This document shows positions 38,889 to 46,215 of a stretch of DNA of 59,960 nt, one piece after another. The stretch's first letter is position 1, and each line of letters starts with the position of its first letter. The translations under genes and the position numbers were made by a program. The notes below the pieces were generated by a model. The model was not told the DNA's origin, did no database searches, and worked only from the letters and a program-made list of their open reading frames with translations. Source of the stretch: Deltaproteobacteria bacterium (GTDB taxonomy: Bacteria; Desulfobacterota; Desulfuromonadia; Geobacterales; Pseudopelobacteraceae). The stretch lies in NCBI GenBank assembly GCA_021780495.1, contig JAJXYO010000012.1, positions 1 through 59,960 on the forward strand. Direction: 5' to 3'.

Positions 38889-39836
38889 ATGATCAAGACC
38901 TTGGCCGACTGGCTGGTATTCACGACAATCGGCCTCGTGCCCGGCTCCCGGGCCGGCGAAGCGCTCGACTTCTTTATCTATGACACGCTCAAGATCTTCC
39001 TGCTGCTGACCACGATCATCTACGTCGTGGCCAACATCCGCACCTCCTTCCCGCCCGAAAAGACCAAGCGCATGCTTTCACATAAACGGGAGTACGCGGG
39101 TAACGTCCTGGCGGCCCTGCTGGGGATCGTGACCCCCTTCTGTTCCTGTTCGGCGGTGCCGCTGTTCATCGGCTTTGTCGAGTCGGGTGTACCGCTGGGC
39201 GTGACCTTTTCGTTCCTGATATCATCGCCGATGGTCAACGAGGTGGCGCTGATCATGCTGTGGGGGCTGTTCGGCTGGCGGATCGCACTGATCTATATCG
39301 GCACGGGACTGCTGGTGGCGATTGTGGCCGGGATTGTCATCGGCAAGCTGCGGATGGAGCGCTATGTCCAGGACTATGTCTGGGAGATGCAGGTCGGCAA
39401 GGCCGAGATTGTGAAACAGACCTTCCGGGAGAAGCTCGGCTATGCCCGTGCATATACGCTGGGTCTATTGCAGAAGATCTGGCCCTACGTGGTGGCCGGA
39501 GTCGGCCTGGGCGCCTTTATCCACGGTTACGCACCGCAGGACTTTCTGGTCAGGTATGCCGGACGCGACAATCTCTTCGCCGTGCCGCTGGCGGTTCTGA
39601 TAGGGGTGCCGCTCTACAGCAATGCGGCCGGCGTGATCCCCATTGTCCAGGCCCTGATGGAAAAGGGCCTCCCCATCGGCACGTGCCTGGCCTTCATGAT
39701 GGCGATCACGGCGCTCTCGCTGCCGGAGGCGATTATTCTGAAGAACGTCTTGAAGAATCGGCTATTGGCGGTATTCTTTGGGATAGTAGCAACAGCGATT
39801 GTCTGTGTCGGGTATCTTTTTAACGCGCTGCTGTGA
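38889..39836 (+). CDS. arsP: ArsP/YraQ-type permease (DUF318)
   Basis: 315 residues with eight or more membrane helices. The family motif TPFCSCSAVPLFIGF lies in the first half, and a related repeat (LYSNAAGVIPI) in the second. ArsP members export trivalent organoarsenicals; related permeases have other or unknown substrates. Placement directly behind arsR, ahead of a cysteine-rich redox gene set, supports an arsenic-linked role, but the exact substrate is an inference. Confidence 0.85.
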   Translation: MIKTLADWLVFTTIGLVPGSRAGEALDFFIYDTLKIFLLLTTIIYVVANIRTSFPPEKTKRMLSHKREYAGNVLAALLGIVTPFCSCSAVPLFIGFVESGVPLGVTFSFLISSPMVNEVALIMLWGLFGWRIALIYIGTGLLVAIVAGIVIGKLRMERYVQDYVWEMQVGKAEIVKQTFREKLGYARAYTLGLLQKIWPYVVAGVGLGAFIHGYAPQDFLVRYAGRDNLFAVPLAVLIGVPLYSNAAGVIPIVQALMEKGLPIGTCLAFMMAITALSLPEAIILKNVLKNRLLAVFFGIVATAIVCVGYLFNALL

Positions 39837-39877
39837 CCAGCAAAATATGGCCATAAACGGCAAGAAAGGAGCATGCC

Positions 39878-40240
39878 ATGTCAGAAAAAAAAGGATTTGT
39901 GTTGTGTGTGTGCCAAGGCACCTGTCCCAGTTTCAGCAAGATGGATATCTTCGGGGTCCTCTCCGATGTGCGCAGAGAGAAGCTCTTCGATTACGTGTGC
40001 CTGCATCCGCAACTGTGTGTCGGCGATGGCGAGGAGTTCCTCAAGGTGCTGCTCTCGGGCGGCGAAACCGGCACGCTGTACGTCGCGGCCTGCGATCCGC
40101 AGATGCAGGGCAAGATGTACCGGGATGCCTTTGAGGCCATCGGGTTCGACAGGGCCAACCATGTAGCACTGGATATACGCAACAAGACCACCGAGGAGGC
40201 GCTTGCCGCCATCCAGGAACTGGCTGACCAGAACCCGTAG
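39878..40240 (+). CDS. Cysteine-rich HdrA-like small protein
   Basis: 120 residues. Cysteines cluster in VLCVCQGTCPSF, then LHPQLCVGDG and AACDPQMQG. The set resembles short segments of heterodisulfide-reductase subunit A and related electron-transfer proteins (CxCxxxC plus a CDPQMQ-type motif). It could bind an Fe-S cluster or relay thiol electrons. It is followed in 11 bases by a ferredoxin, so the two may act together. I cannot name a precise family; the function is inferred from residues and neighbours. Confidence 0.6.
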   Translation: MSEKKGFVLCVCQGTCPSFSKMDIFGVLSDVRREKLFDYVCLHPQLCVGDGEEFLKVLLSGGETGTLYVAACDPQMQGKMYRDAFEAIGFDRANHVALDIRNKTTEEALAAIQELADQNP

Positions 40241-40251
40241 GAGGGCTATCC

Positions 40252-40530
40252 ATGAGCGATTGGCGAGGAATACCCCGTGAGGAAATTCCCTGGTTTCCGG
40301 CTATCGATACAGAAAAATGCACCGGCTGCCGGGAGTGCATCGACATCTGCAAGAATGGCGTTTTGGCTTTTGATGAGTCGAGCCGGAAATCGTTGGTGGC
40401 ACAGCCCTACAACTGTGTGGTGGAGTGTCGCACCTGCGCCCGGCTCTGCCCGGCCGAGGCGATCAGTTTCCCGGATGCGGTTGAGTTTACCGATTTTATC
40501 AAAAAGAAGCTACACAACAAGGAGAATTGA
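40252..40530 (+). CDS. 4Fe-4S ferredoxin-like protein
   Basis: 92 residues. Cluster motifs are CTGCRECIDICK and, after a spacer, CVVECRTCARLCP, giving one or two 4Fe-4S sites. A small soluble electron carrier between the HdrA-like protein and the thioredoxin-like genes in the arsR operon, so it may feed electrons to thiol carriers. GGAGG precedes its ATG. Confidence 0.85.
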   Translation: MSDWRGIPREEIPWFPAIDTEKCTGCRECIDICKNGVLAFDESSRKSLVAQPYNCVVECRTCARLCPAEAISFPDAVEFTDFIKKKLHNKEN

Positions 40531-40533
40531 ACC

Positions 40534-40761
40534 ATGAAGATCGAGGTACTGGGAACCGGCTGCAGCAAGTGCAAAACGCTCTACGAGAATACCCGCAAGG
40601 CCCTGGAAGAGAGCGGCAAGACAGCCGAGCTGGTCAAGGTTGAGGACATCCCCTCGATCATGAAGTATGGCGTCATGGGCACCCCGGCGCTGGTGGTGGA
40701 TGGCCGGGTCGTATTCTCCGGTAAGACCGCTTCTGTTGCGGAAATCATGGGGGTGATATGA
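40534..40761 (+). CDS. Small thioredoxin-fold redox protein (redox-active disulfide protein 2 type)
   Basis: 75 residues. The active motif is GTGCSKC near residues 7-13, with cis-Pro in MGTPALVVDG. This compact Trx/glutaredoxin-like family is common in anaerobes and metal-resistance operons. It may reduce ArsC or the membrane permease partners. The next gene's start overlaps its stop (ATGA). Confidence 0.88.
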   Translation: MKIEVLGTGCSKCKTLYENTRKALEESGKTAELVKVEDIPSIMKYGVMGTPALVVDGRVVFSGKTASVAEIMGVI

Positions 40762-41138
40762 AACGATTGATGTGCGTTTTCGCAACGCTGCTGATGACAA
40801 CCAGCGCCCATGCGGAACTGCCCTCTGCCGGTGATGCCGCCCTCCGAGCCGCTCTGGCATCCGGCAAGCCGACAGTGGCCGACTTCGGCGCCCGCACCTG
40901 TATACCCTGTAAAAAGATGGCACCGCTTCTGGAGCAACTGAGCCGCGAGCTGAAAGGCAAAGCCAATGTAACCTTTACCGATGTCCGGGCGACACCCGGC
41001 CTGGCACAGGAGTACCGGGTCCGGATGATCCCGACCCAGATCTTTTTTAATGCCCACGGCAAGGAAGTCAAGCGCCATATGGGCTTCATGGAAAAATCAG
41101 CCATCCTGAAAGAGTTGAAAACCCTGGGTATGAGGTGA
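40758..41138 (+). CDS. Exported thioredoxin-like protein
   Basis: 126 residues. An N-terminal signal peptide (about 1-19, ending SAHA) is followed by a thioredoxin fold with CIPC active site (GARTCIPCKKM) and cis-Pro in RMIPTQIFF. Probably periplasmic or membrane-attached. It is translationally coupled to the small redox protein before it and the CcdA-like protein after it (GTGA overlap). The set resembles a DsbD-type path moving reducing power across the membrane. Confidence 0.88.
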   Translation: MKRLMCVFATLLMTTSAHAELPSAGDAALRAALASGKPTVADFGARTCIPCKKMAPLLEQLSRELKGKANVTFTDVRATPGLAQEYRVRMIPTQIFFNAHGKEVKRHMGFMEKSAILKELKTLGMR

Positions 41139-41827
41139 CCTTCCTCGACAACATCGAACAGATTGTGGCGCTCCACCCGCTGCTGGCCTTTGGTGCCGTT
41201 TTTCTGGCCGGGGCACTCTCGTCCGCCTCGCCCTGCGTACTGACCACCATCCCGCTGGTGGTCGGGTTTGTGGGCGGATACGCCGACGGTGACCGTTGCA
41301 AGGCCTTCCGCTATTCCCTGGCCTTCATACTGGGATTGTCACTGACCTTCACCGCCTTCGGCGCGGCGGCCGGGCTGCTGGGAACCATGTTCGGCACACT
41401 GGGGGGAACATGGTATCTGATCGCCGGAGCCATTGCACTGGTCATGGGTGGCCAGATGATGGGGCTGTACGAGCTGCGTCTGCCGTTCAAACGGGACTTC
41501 AAGCCCAGGCAGGGAGGTAGTGCGGGAGCCTTTTTGCTGGGGCTGTTCTTCGGCGTGGTTTCTTCACCCTGCGCCACACCGGTGCTGGTGGTACTGTTAA
41601 CGCTGGTAGCAGGTCAAGGTCAGGTGCTGTACGGCATCGCACTCCTCTTCTGCTACGCCATCGGCCATTGCCTGCTGATGCTTGTTGCCGGTACGTTTAC
41701 CGGTTTTGTCGAGGGCTTCGTCAAGTCGCGCCGGGTGGTCAACTTCTCCCTCTGGGCCTCACGTATCAGCGGTGCTGTTGTCGCGCTGGCGGGGGGCTGG
41801 TTTGTCTGGCAGGGACTGATAATTTAA
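41135..41827 (+). CDS. ccdA: CcdA/DsbD-type transmembrane thiol electron transporter
   Basis: 230 residues from GTG 41135. About six membrane helices carry the family cysteines in SSASPCVLTTIPLV and VSSPCATPVLVV. CcdA passes electrons from cytoplasmic thioredoxin to periplasmic thiol proteins. With the exported thioredoxin directly upstream it completes a small thiol relay at the end of the arsR operon. Its substrate could be an arsenical-export or periplasmic metalloenzyme partner; that is inference. Confidence 0.9.
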   Translation: MTFLDNIEQIVALHPLLAFGAVFLAGALSSASPCVLTTIPLVVGFVGGYADGDRCKAFRYSLAFILGLSLTFTAFGAAAGLLGTMFGTLGGTWYLIAGAIALVMGGQMMGLYELRLPFKRDFKPRQGGSAGAFLLGLFFGVVSSPCATPVLVVLLTLVAGQGQVLYGIALLFCYAIGHCLLMLVAGTFTGFVEGFVKSRRVVNFSLWASRISGAVVALAGGWFVWQGLII

Positions 41828-41828
41828 G

Positions 41829-41866
41829 CCCCCTCCTTCCATTCAAGGAGGGGGTTGGGGGTGGTT
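41829..41866. repeat. Dispersed palindromic repeat (also in uvrA)
   Basis: CCCCCTCCTT (41829-41838) pairs with AAGGAGGGGG (41845-41854), followed by TTGGGGGTGG. It closely resembles the repeat at 50290-50397 inside uvrA (arms around TTCAAGG, then GGTTGGGAGGGGG). It stands directly after the ccdA stop and a T-run follows at 41874-41881, so it may also serve as a terminator. Confidence 0.7.
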
Positions 41867-42057
41867 GCTTCTCTTTTTTTTACCAACATATATGACTGCT
41901 TGAGCATATTTCAAAACAGCGGATACTCCGTGAATCCGAGCTGGGTTATTCTGATTAATAATAGATTTGTAATTTGAACATTGTATTTTCACATTTTGGT
42001 GAGAAACTTATTTCATCCCGGCAGCACACTTTTTGAACAACAGAAAGGAACATACGT

Positions 42058-42366
42058 ATGAAACGGATCATCACCACCATTGCCCTGACACTCGCCATGT
42101 CATTAACCGTATCATCCGCCTTTGCCCGCCAGTGGCGTTGGAACGGAAACCAGAAAAACACGTATGGTTGGCAGTTGATGACCCCGGCAGAGCGGACCGA
42201 ACACCAGGTCAAGCTGCGCAGTTTCACCGAGTACGCCGCCTGCAAGGAATATATTGATGAACATCACAAACAAATGGAAGAACGGGCCAAGGAAAAAGGT
42301 GTTGCTGTACCGGTTATGCGGCACAACCCCTGCGATACGATGAAGGCCAGAGGAATACTGAAGTAG
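42058..42366 (+). CDS. Small exported protein, unknown function
   Basis: 102 residues. A signal peptide (about 1-23, SSAFA) precedes a short basic, Trp-rich segment (RQWRWNGNQ) and a family-like core with MTPAERTEHQVKLRSF and a DEHHKQMEERAKEKG helix. Two cysteines may form a disulfide. Similar small periplasmic proteins occur near metal-resistance genes; no function is known to me. GAAAGGA lies 8 bases before the ATG. The preceding 230 bases hold the dispersed repeat and no other gene. Confidence 0.7.
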   Translation: MKRIITTIALTLAMSLTVSSAFARQWRWNGNQKNTYGWQLMTPAERTEHQVKLRSFTEYAACKEYIDEHHKQMEERAKEKGVAVPVMRHNPCDTMKARGILK

Positions 42367-42409
42367 CATCTGTGGTCCGGGCGGCATGCCGGCCCGGGTC
42401 AGAACGGTA

Positions 42410-42757
42410 TCAGGGACAGAGTTCGGGTTTGGTTTTCCGGAAGGCCGCCAGGGCACTGCGGTCGGAGGCAGCCTCGGGCAGGTTACCGGCATGCTGCCGG
42501 AGGATCTGGAGCAGTTCCCGGCAGATGATGCAGCTTTCCCGGCTGAGCGTGTAGTACATCCAGACCCCCTGGCGCCGGGTGTCAACCCAGCAGCTGCGCT
42601 TGAGGTAGGCCAGATGGCGCGATACGGTGGACTGGGGCAGCCCCAGCACCGCCATCAGATCACAGACGCACAACTCACCTTCGGCCTGCAACAACAGGAC
42701 GATACGCAGCCGGATCGGATCGGAGAGGGCTTTGAGGGTTTGGGCGAGATGTTTCAT
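42410..42757 (-). CDS. Second ArsR-family repressor
   Basis: 115 residues, winged helix with ELCVCDLMAVL, the metalloid-binding CVC motif, and recognition helix LPQSTVSRHLAYLK. The tail has an extra Cys pair (ESCIICREL) and Cys near the end, which may widen its metal range. It lies between the exported small protein and a GGDEF gene, with no other arsenic gene beside it on its strand. It may act on the adjacent ars operon or on a distant target. Confidence 0.88.
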   Translation of the reverse strand: MKHLAQTLKALSDPIRLRIVLLLQAEGELCVCDLMAVLGLPQSTVSRHLAYLKRSCWVDTRRQGVWMYYTLSRESCIICRELLQILRQHAGNLPEAASDRSALAAFRKTKPELCP

Positions 42758-42818
42758 GCCTACCTTTTATAAAGCAGCGCGTTGGTGAGGTCAAGCGACA
42801 CCTGCTGGCAGCCTGTTT

Positions 42819-43733
42819 TCAGAACTGCACGGCCACCACCCGGTTTCTGCCGGTCTCTTTAGCCCGGTAGAGACATTCATCCGCCTTGCCCAGGATCGCA
42901 TCCATCGTCATCTCTTCAATCCGGCTGGTGTTTTCGATGGTGATGGCCCCGAAGCTTACCGTTACCGGAACCGTCCCTCCCGGAACCGTTACCGCTGAGC
43001 CGGCGATAACATTCCTGATCCGCTCCGCAACGATCAGGCATCCGGCCGGGGCCGTTTCCGGCAGAACAATGATGAACTCTTCGCCGCCATAGCGTGCCAC
43101 CCAATCGTTTTCAAAGCGGATCGTACGGTTGATCCGGCTGACAAACTCCTTTAAGACCTGATCACCGGCCTGGTGGCCATGGACGTCGTTAACCGCCTTG
43201 AAATGGTCGATGTCGCACATGATGATGGAGAGCGGATGTCCATAGCGCCAGCTGCGCTGAATTTCCTTCGACAACTGCCGGTCAAGATAGCCGCGATTAT
43301 ACGCGCCGGTCAGCTGGTCGTACAGGGCAAGTTGTTTCAGTGCCGTCTCAAGATCCAGGATGCGCCGGGCGGCTTTCAGACGCGCGGCCAACTCGACTTC
43401 ATGGAAAGGCTTGACCAGGTATTCGTCCGCGCCTGCACCGAGTCCGGCGATCAGTTCATCCTTTTTGTCGTATGACGTCAGCAGCAGGATAAAGGAATAA
43501 TGTTCGGAGGGATTGGCACGCATGGTCCGGCAGAATTCAAGGCCGTCCATTTCAGGCATCATCCAGTCGGTTATGATGATGGGAAAGTGTTCCAGCTGGC
43601 ACAGTTCAAGCGCTTTGCGACCGTTACCGGCAAGTACGACCTTATAGCCCAGCCGCTCAAGGACATCCTTGAGGATGGCTTGAAAAAGCAGATCATCTTC
43701 AACAACGAGAATTTTCATGTCGGATTGACGCAT
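42819..43733 (-). CDS. Receiver-GGDEF response regulator (diguanylate cyclase)
   Basis: 304 residues; MKILVVEDD at residue 6 is an alternative start. The receiver (about 7-125) has phospho-Asp in ITDWMMPEMDG and the VKPF Lys. The GGDEF domain (about 140-300) has GGEEF intact, so it should make c-di-GMP when phosphorylated. The usual inhibitory RxxD before the active site reads FEND here, so product inhibition may be lost. Standing alone on the minus strand, it has no paired kinase. Confidence 0.92.
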   Translation of the reverse strand: MRQSDMKILVVEDDLLFQAILKDVLERLGYKVVLAGNGRKALELCQLEHFPIIITDWMMPEMDGLEFCRTMRANPSEHYSFILLLTSYDKKDELIAGLGAGADEYLVKPFHEVELAARLKAARRILDLETALKQLALYDQLTGAYNRGYLDRQLSKEIQRSWRYGHPLSIIMCDIDHFKAVNDVHGHQAGDQVLKEFVSRINRTIRFENDWVARYGGEEFIIVLPETAPAGCLIVAERIRNVIAGSAVTVPGGTVPVTVSFGAITIENTSRIEEMTMDAILGKADECLYRAKETGRNRVVAVQF

Positions 43734-43742
43734 GCCTGCCCC

Positions 43743-43872
43743 TCAGTGAAGAGTATACTCCCACACCCTGTCGATGATTATAGCACACATGTGTTCCTGG
43801 TTCAGACCGCTGACCTCGATGGTGATATCCGCGTACTTCGCCTAAAGGGTGCGGCGTTCCCAAAACAGGTTG
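43743..43872 (-). pseudogene. Possible 3' remnant of a kinase gene (shikimate-kinase-like C-terminus)
   Basis: On the minus strand a frame reads NLFWERRTL, a TAG stop (43842-43844), then AKYADITIEVSGLNQEH and on to a TGA at 43743-43745. The RxxLYxxxAD pattern, with the tyrosine turned into a stop, resembles the C-terminal end of shikimate-kinase-type P-loop kinases. Only some 40 codons survive. This is a weak call and the only content seen in the 350-base gap 43734-44085, apart from the MarR promoter region. Confidence 0.3.
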
Positions 43873-44036
43873 GCAGGCATTGTGGTGGATGTTCGCATGT
43901 GTAAACCGTCGAGAATCGTTTCTTACCAGAGCAACGGATTGTAAGTAACCTTCTGTCATGTCTCTGTCAAGGCCTATCGGCTGAACATGGAGGGAGAGGC
44001 ATGCTGGCCGGCAACTCATTGTCCCGGAAAATATAG

Positions 44037-44049
44037 TTGCATTTTGCAA
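44037..44049. promoter_or_regulatory. Palindrome TTGCA-TTT-TGCAA upstream of the MarR gene, candidate operator
   Basis: A perfect 5-base inverted repeat with 3-base centre, 37 bases before the MarR start. Nearly the same 13-mer recurs at 44540-44552 over the hgcA start codon. MarR proteins often bind TTGC-type palindromes and repress themselves. Confidence 0.5.
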
Positions 44050-44085
44050 ATAAAAAGGCTAGCTTTTTTACAAAGCGAGGGCGCT

Positions 44086-44556
44086 ATGGAATCTATCCGT
44101 GAGCAGTTGCAGATATTCACCCGACGTTTCGGGCTGTTGAACGAGTCGTGCTGCGACGCATGTTGCGGCGAGCAGGTCTCCATGACCCAGAGCCACATCC
44201 TGTTCGAGGTGCGCCGTTCGGGGAGCCCTTCGATGCAGCAGGTGGCTGAAGAGCTGGGCATTGATGTCACCACGTTCAGCCGTCAGGCCAAGGCGCTGGA
44301 GGCCAAGGGGCTCCTCTCCCGCTCCGTCTCTGCCGATGACCGGCGTGTAACCCGTCTGGGGTTGACCGCAGCCGGCATGCGGGTGCTGGAGAAGATCGAC
44401 CGCTATATGGCCGGGCGGCTGGAGAAGGTATTCGGCGGCATGACGCTCTTTGAGCGCGACTCTGTCGTCAGGTCCTTGGGGCTGCTGAATGACGCTGTTG
44501 CAAAGGCCGGAGAAGACGCCGTACATTCGGGAGGATCAATTGCATGTTGCAAGTAA
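44086..44556 (+). CDS. MarR-family regulator with Cys-rich N-terminus
   Basis: 156 residues from ATG 44086; an upstream in-frame ATG at 43987 adds 33 unlikely residues and would swallow the promoter palindrome. MarR winged-helix (about 40-115: MQQVAEELGIDVTTFSRQ, DDRRVTRLGLT). The segment NESCCDACCGE (residues about 18-28) and the terminal CCK offer thiols for metal or metalloid sensing. Its end overlaps the hgcA start by 13 bases, so it likely controls hgcAB. An ArsR-like regulator has been linked to hgcAB in other bacteria; here the regulator is of MarR type. Confidence 0.82.
   Translation: MESIREQLQIFTRRFGLLNESCCDACCGEQVSMTQSHILFEVRRSGSPSMQQVAEELGIDVTTFSRQAKALEAKGLLSRSVSADDRRVTRLGLTAAGMRVLEKIDRYMAGRLEKVFGGMTLFERDSVVRSLGLLNDAVAKAGEDAVHSGGSIACCK
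44540..44552. promoter_or_regulatory. Palindrome TTGCA-TGT-TGCAA over the hgcA start codon
   Basis: Second copy of the 13-mer found before the MarR gene, with the same 5-base arms. It contains the hgcA ATG (44544-44546) and sits at the MarR gene's 3' end. It may be a second operator, or chance in coding sequence. Confidence 0.35.
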
Positions 44557-45722
44557 ACCAGGGCGCGGCAGGACCATTCAAAATCAAAAGCATCCGGAAG
44601 ATCGTTTCGCCCGCCGGGAGCGCGTGCAGCACCGCCACAGCGGGTGACGGCAGCGACAAGCCCCCCTGCTGAGGCCCTCCGGTCTCCGCCGGCGGCGGAG
44701 CAATCACGGAGCAGGTACCCGGTTTCATCGCCTGGCTGGAGACCCCGGCCGGCCCGGTGCCACACATCTCATCCGAGCTGGGGCTTGGCGACCGCCTGGG
44801 GGCCTGCAAGGCGCGCTGGGGCATCGGCCGCATGGGATTCATGGTACCGCCCGGCCTGTATGCCCTTGGCCTCCCCCTGCCGTCCGACCCGGTGCTGGTC
44901 ACTGCCAACTACAAGATGAGCTACGACCTCGTGCGCCGCTCCTTGTCCGGGCGATCCTGCTGGCTGCTGGTGCTGGAGACCTACGGCATCAACGTCTGGT
45001 GTGCAGCCGGCAAGGGCACCTTCGGCACCGGCGAGCTGGTGCGGCGGGTCGCTGCCAGCGGCCTGGACAAGGTCGTCAGCCATCGGCGCCTGATCCTGCC
45101 GATCCTGGGCGCAGCCGGCGTGGCGGCCCATCAGGTCGCCCGGCGCTGCGGTTTTTCGGTCAGCTATGCCACCATCCGGGCCGGCGATCTGCCGGCCTAC
45201 CTGGACAACGGCCTGCTCACCACGGACGCGATGCGCGAACTGACGTTCAGCCTCTACGAGCGCCTGGTGCTGATACCGGTCGAGCTCGTACTGGCGCTCA
45301 AGTCCATCGCCATCATCGGCGGGGCAGCCCTGCTGGTGGTGGCCCTGCTGGGGACTCCCGCCGCAGGGCTCACGGCATTTTTTGCCTATCTGGGGGCGGT
45401 CCTGAGCGGGATCGTACTGGGACCGCTGCTGCTCCCCTGGCTGCCGGGGCGCAGTTTTGCCATCAAGGGCACCGTTGCCGGCCTGCTGTGGTGCGGGCTG
45501 TTCTATGCTGTTGCGGGTGGCCCGGGGTGGAACGGCGCCGTCACCACCGCCTTCTTCCTGGCTCTGCCGGCGGTCAGCGCCTTCTATACGTTAAATTTCA
45601 CCGGTTGTTCCACCTATACCTCCCGTTCGGGGGTCAAGAAGGAGATGCGCATCGCCCTGCCTGTCATGGCCGGCGCGTTGATTGTCAGCCTGATCCTGCT
45701 GCTGGCGGGAAGGTTCCGGTAA
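44544..45722 (+). CDS. hgcA: HgcA mercury-methylation corrinoid protein, with in-frame UGA (candidate selenocysteine)
   Basis: 392 residues if UGA codon 43 (44670-44672) is read. The ATG at 44544 has a strong GGGAGGA site (44529-44535). Cys153 lies in the HgcA cap-helix motif GINVWCAAGKGTFGTGEL, where the cysteine ligates cobalt. Upstream KARWGIGRM, PPGLYALG and VTANYK match the corrinoid domain; five membrane helices (about 245-390) with NFTGCSTYTSRSGVKKEM follow. HgcA hands a methyl group to Hg(II). Codons 42-43 are Cys-UGA. The frame after UGA encodes WLETPAGPVPHISSEL before any normal start (GTG 44757), so a start there would truncate it. Alternatives: nonsense mutation or sequence error. 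Confidence 0.85.
44670..44711 (+). promoter_or_regulatory. Candidate bacterial SECIS element in hgcA
   Basis: Right after UGA (44670-44672) lies a hairpin: outer CTCCG (44677-44681)/CGGAG (44707-44711), inner 7-bp CTCCGCC (44684-44690)/GGCGGAG (44694-44700), and apical loop GGC (44691-44693). The loop begins 18 bases after the UGA, and its first bases are G. Both fit the published rules for bacterial SECIS elements (loop 16-37 bases downstream, early G). GC-rich sequence can form such stems by chance. Confidence 0.5.
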
Positions 45723-45740
45723 GACACAAAAGGAGCAGGT

Positions 45741-46034
45741 ATGCGAGGGTTTCGTTATCTGGAAAACGTGGTCACGCTGAAACTGGATCAGCCAACCTGC
45801 ATCGGCTGCGGCCGCTGCCTGGAGGTCTGTCCGCACCAGGTGTTCTCGCTGGCGGGCAAGAAAGCCTTCCTCAGGGATCGGGACGCCTGTATGGAGTGCG
45901 GCGCCTGCGCACTGAACTGCCCGGTCACGGCCATCACGGTGGCTGCCGGTGTCGGCTGCGCCAGCGGCCTGATCAACGAATGGCTGCAGGAACACAACCT
46001 GCGCCTGCCCGGCGGCGGGAGCTGCTGTTCCTGA
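45741..46034 (+). CDS. hgcB: HgcB ferredoxin of mercury methylation
   Basis: 97 residues. Two 4Fe-4S motifs (CIGCGRCLEVCP, CMECGACALNCP), the HgcB-specific cysteine in GVGCASGLIN and the vicinal C-terminal pair CC (SCCS). HgcB reduces the HgcA corrinoid and is thought to deliver Hg through these cysteines. It lies 18 bases after hgcA with an AGGAG site, the canonical hgcAB arrangement, which independently supports the hgcA call. Confidence 0.95.
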   Translation: MRGFRYLENVVTLKLDQPTCIGCGRCLEVCPHQVFSLAGKKAFLRDRDACMECGACALNCPVTAITVAAGVGCASGLINEWLQEHNLRLPGGGSCCS

Positions 46035-46142
46035 TACCTGACGCATTGCAGTGCAAACCCGCAGCGTCCGCTCCAAGCACCTTCATCAAGCTGCCCTGTC
46101 TGACCCACGTTCTGCCGGGCGTGCCGTAATTTACCCTGCAAA

Positions 46143-46169
46143 TTTGAGTTTTTTGTGTATATACTCAAA
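46143..46169. promoter_or_regulatory. Inverted repeat between hgcB and the GGDEF gene
   Basis: TTTGAGT (46143-46149) and ACTCAAA (46163-46169) are perfect 7-base arms around 13 AT-rich bases including TATACT. It may be an operator over the promoter of the next gene. No T run follows, so it is a poor terminator. Confidence 0.35.
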
Positions 46170-46215
46170 GAGCTTACCATATCATCATCGCAACCGACAG
46201 ACAGGTGGCTCATCC

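Noticed and set aside
44757..45722. GTG 44757 as hgcA start
   Set aside because: No good ribosome site, and HgcA-like residues (WLETPAGPV) are encoded upstream; ATG 44544 with GGGAGGA explains the frame better if UGA is read.
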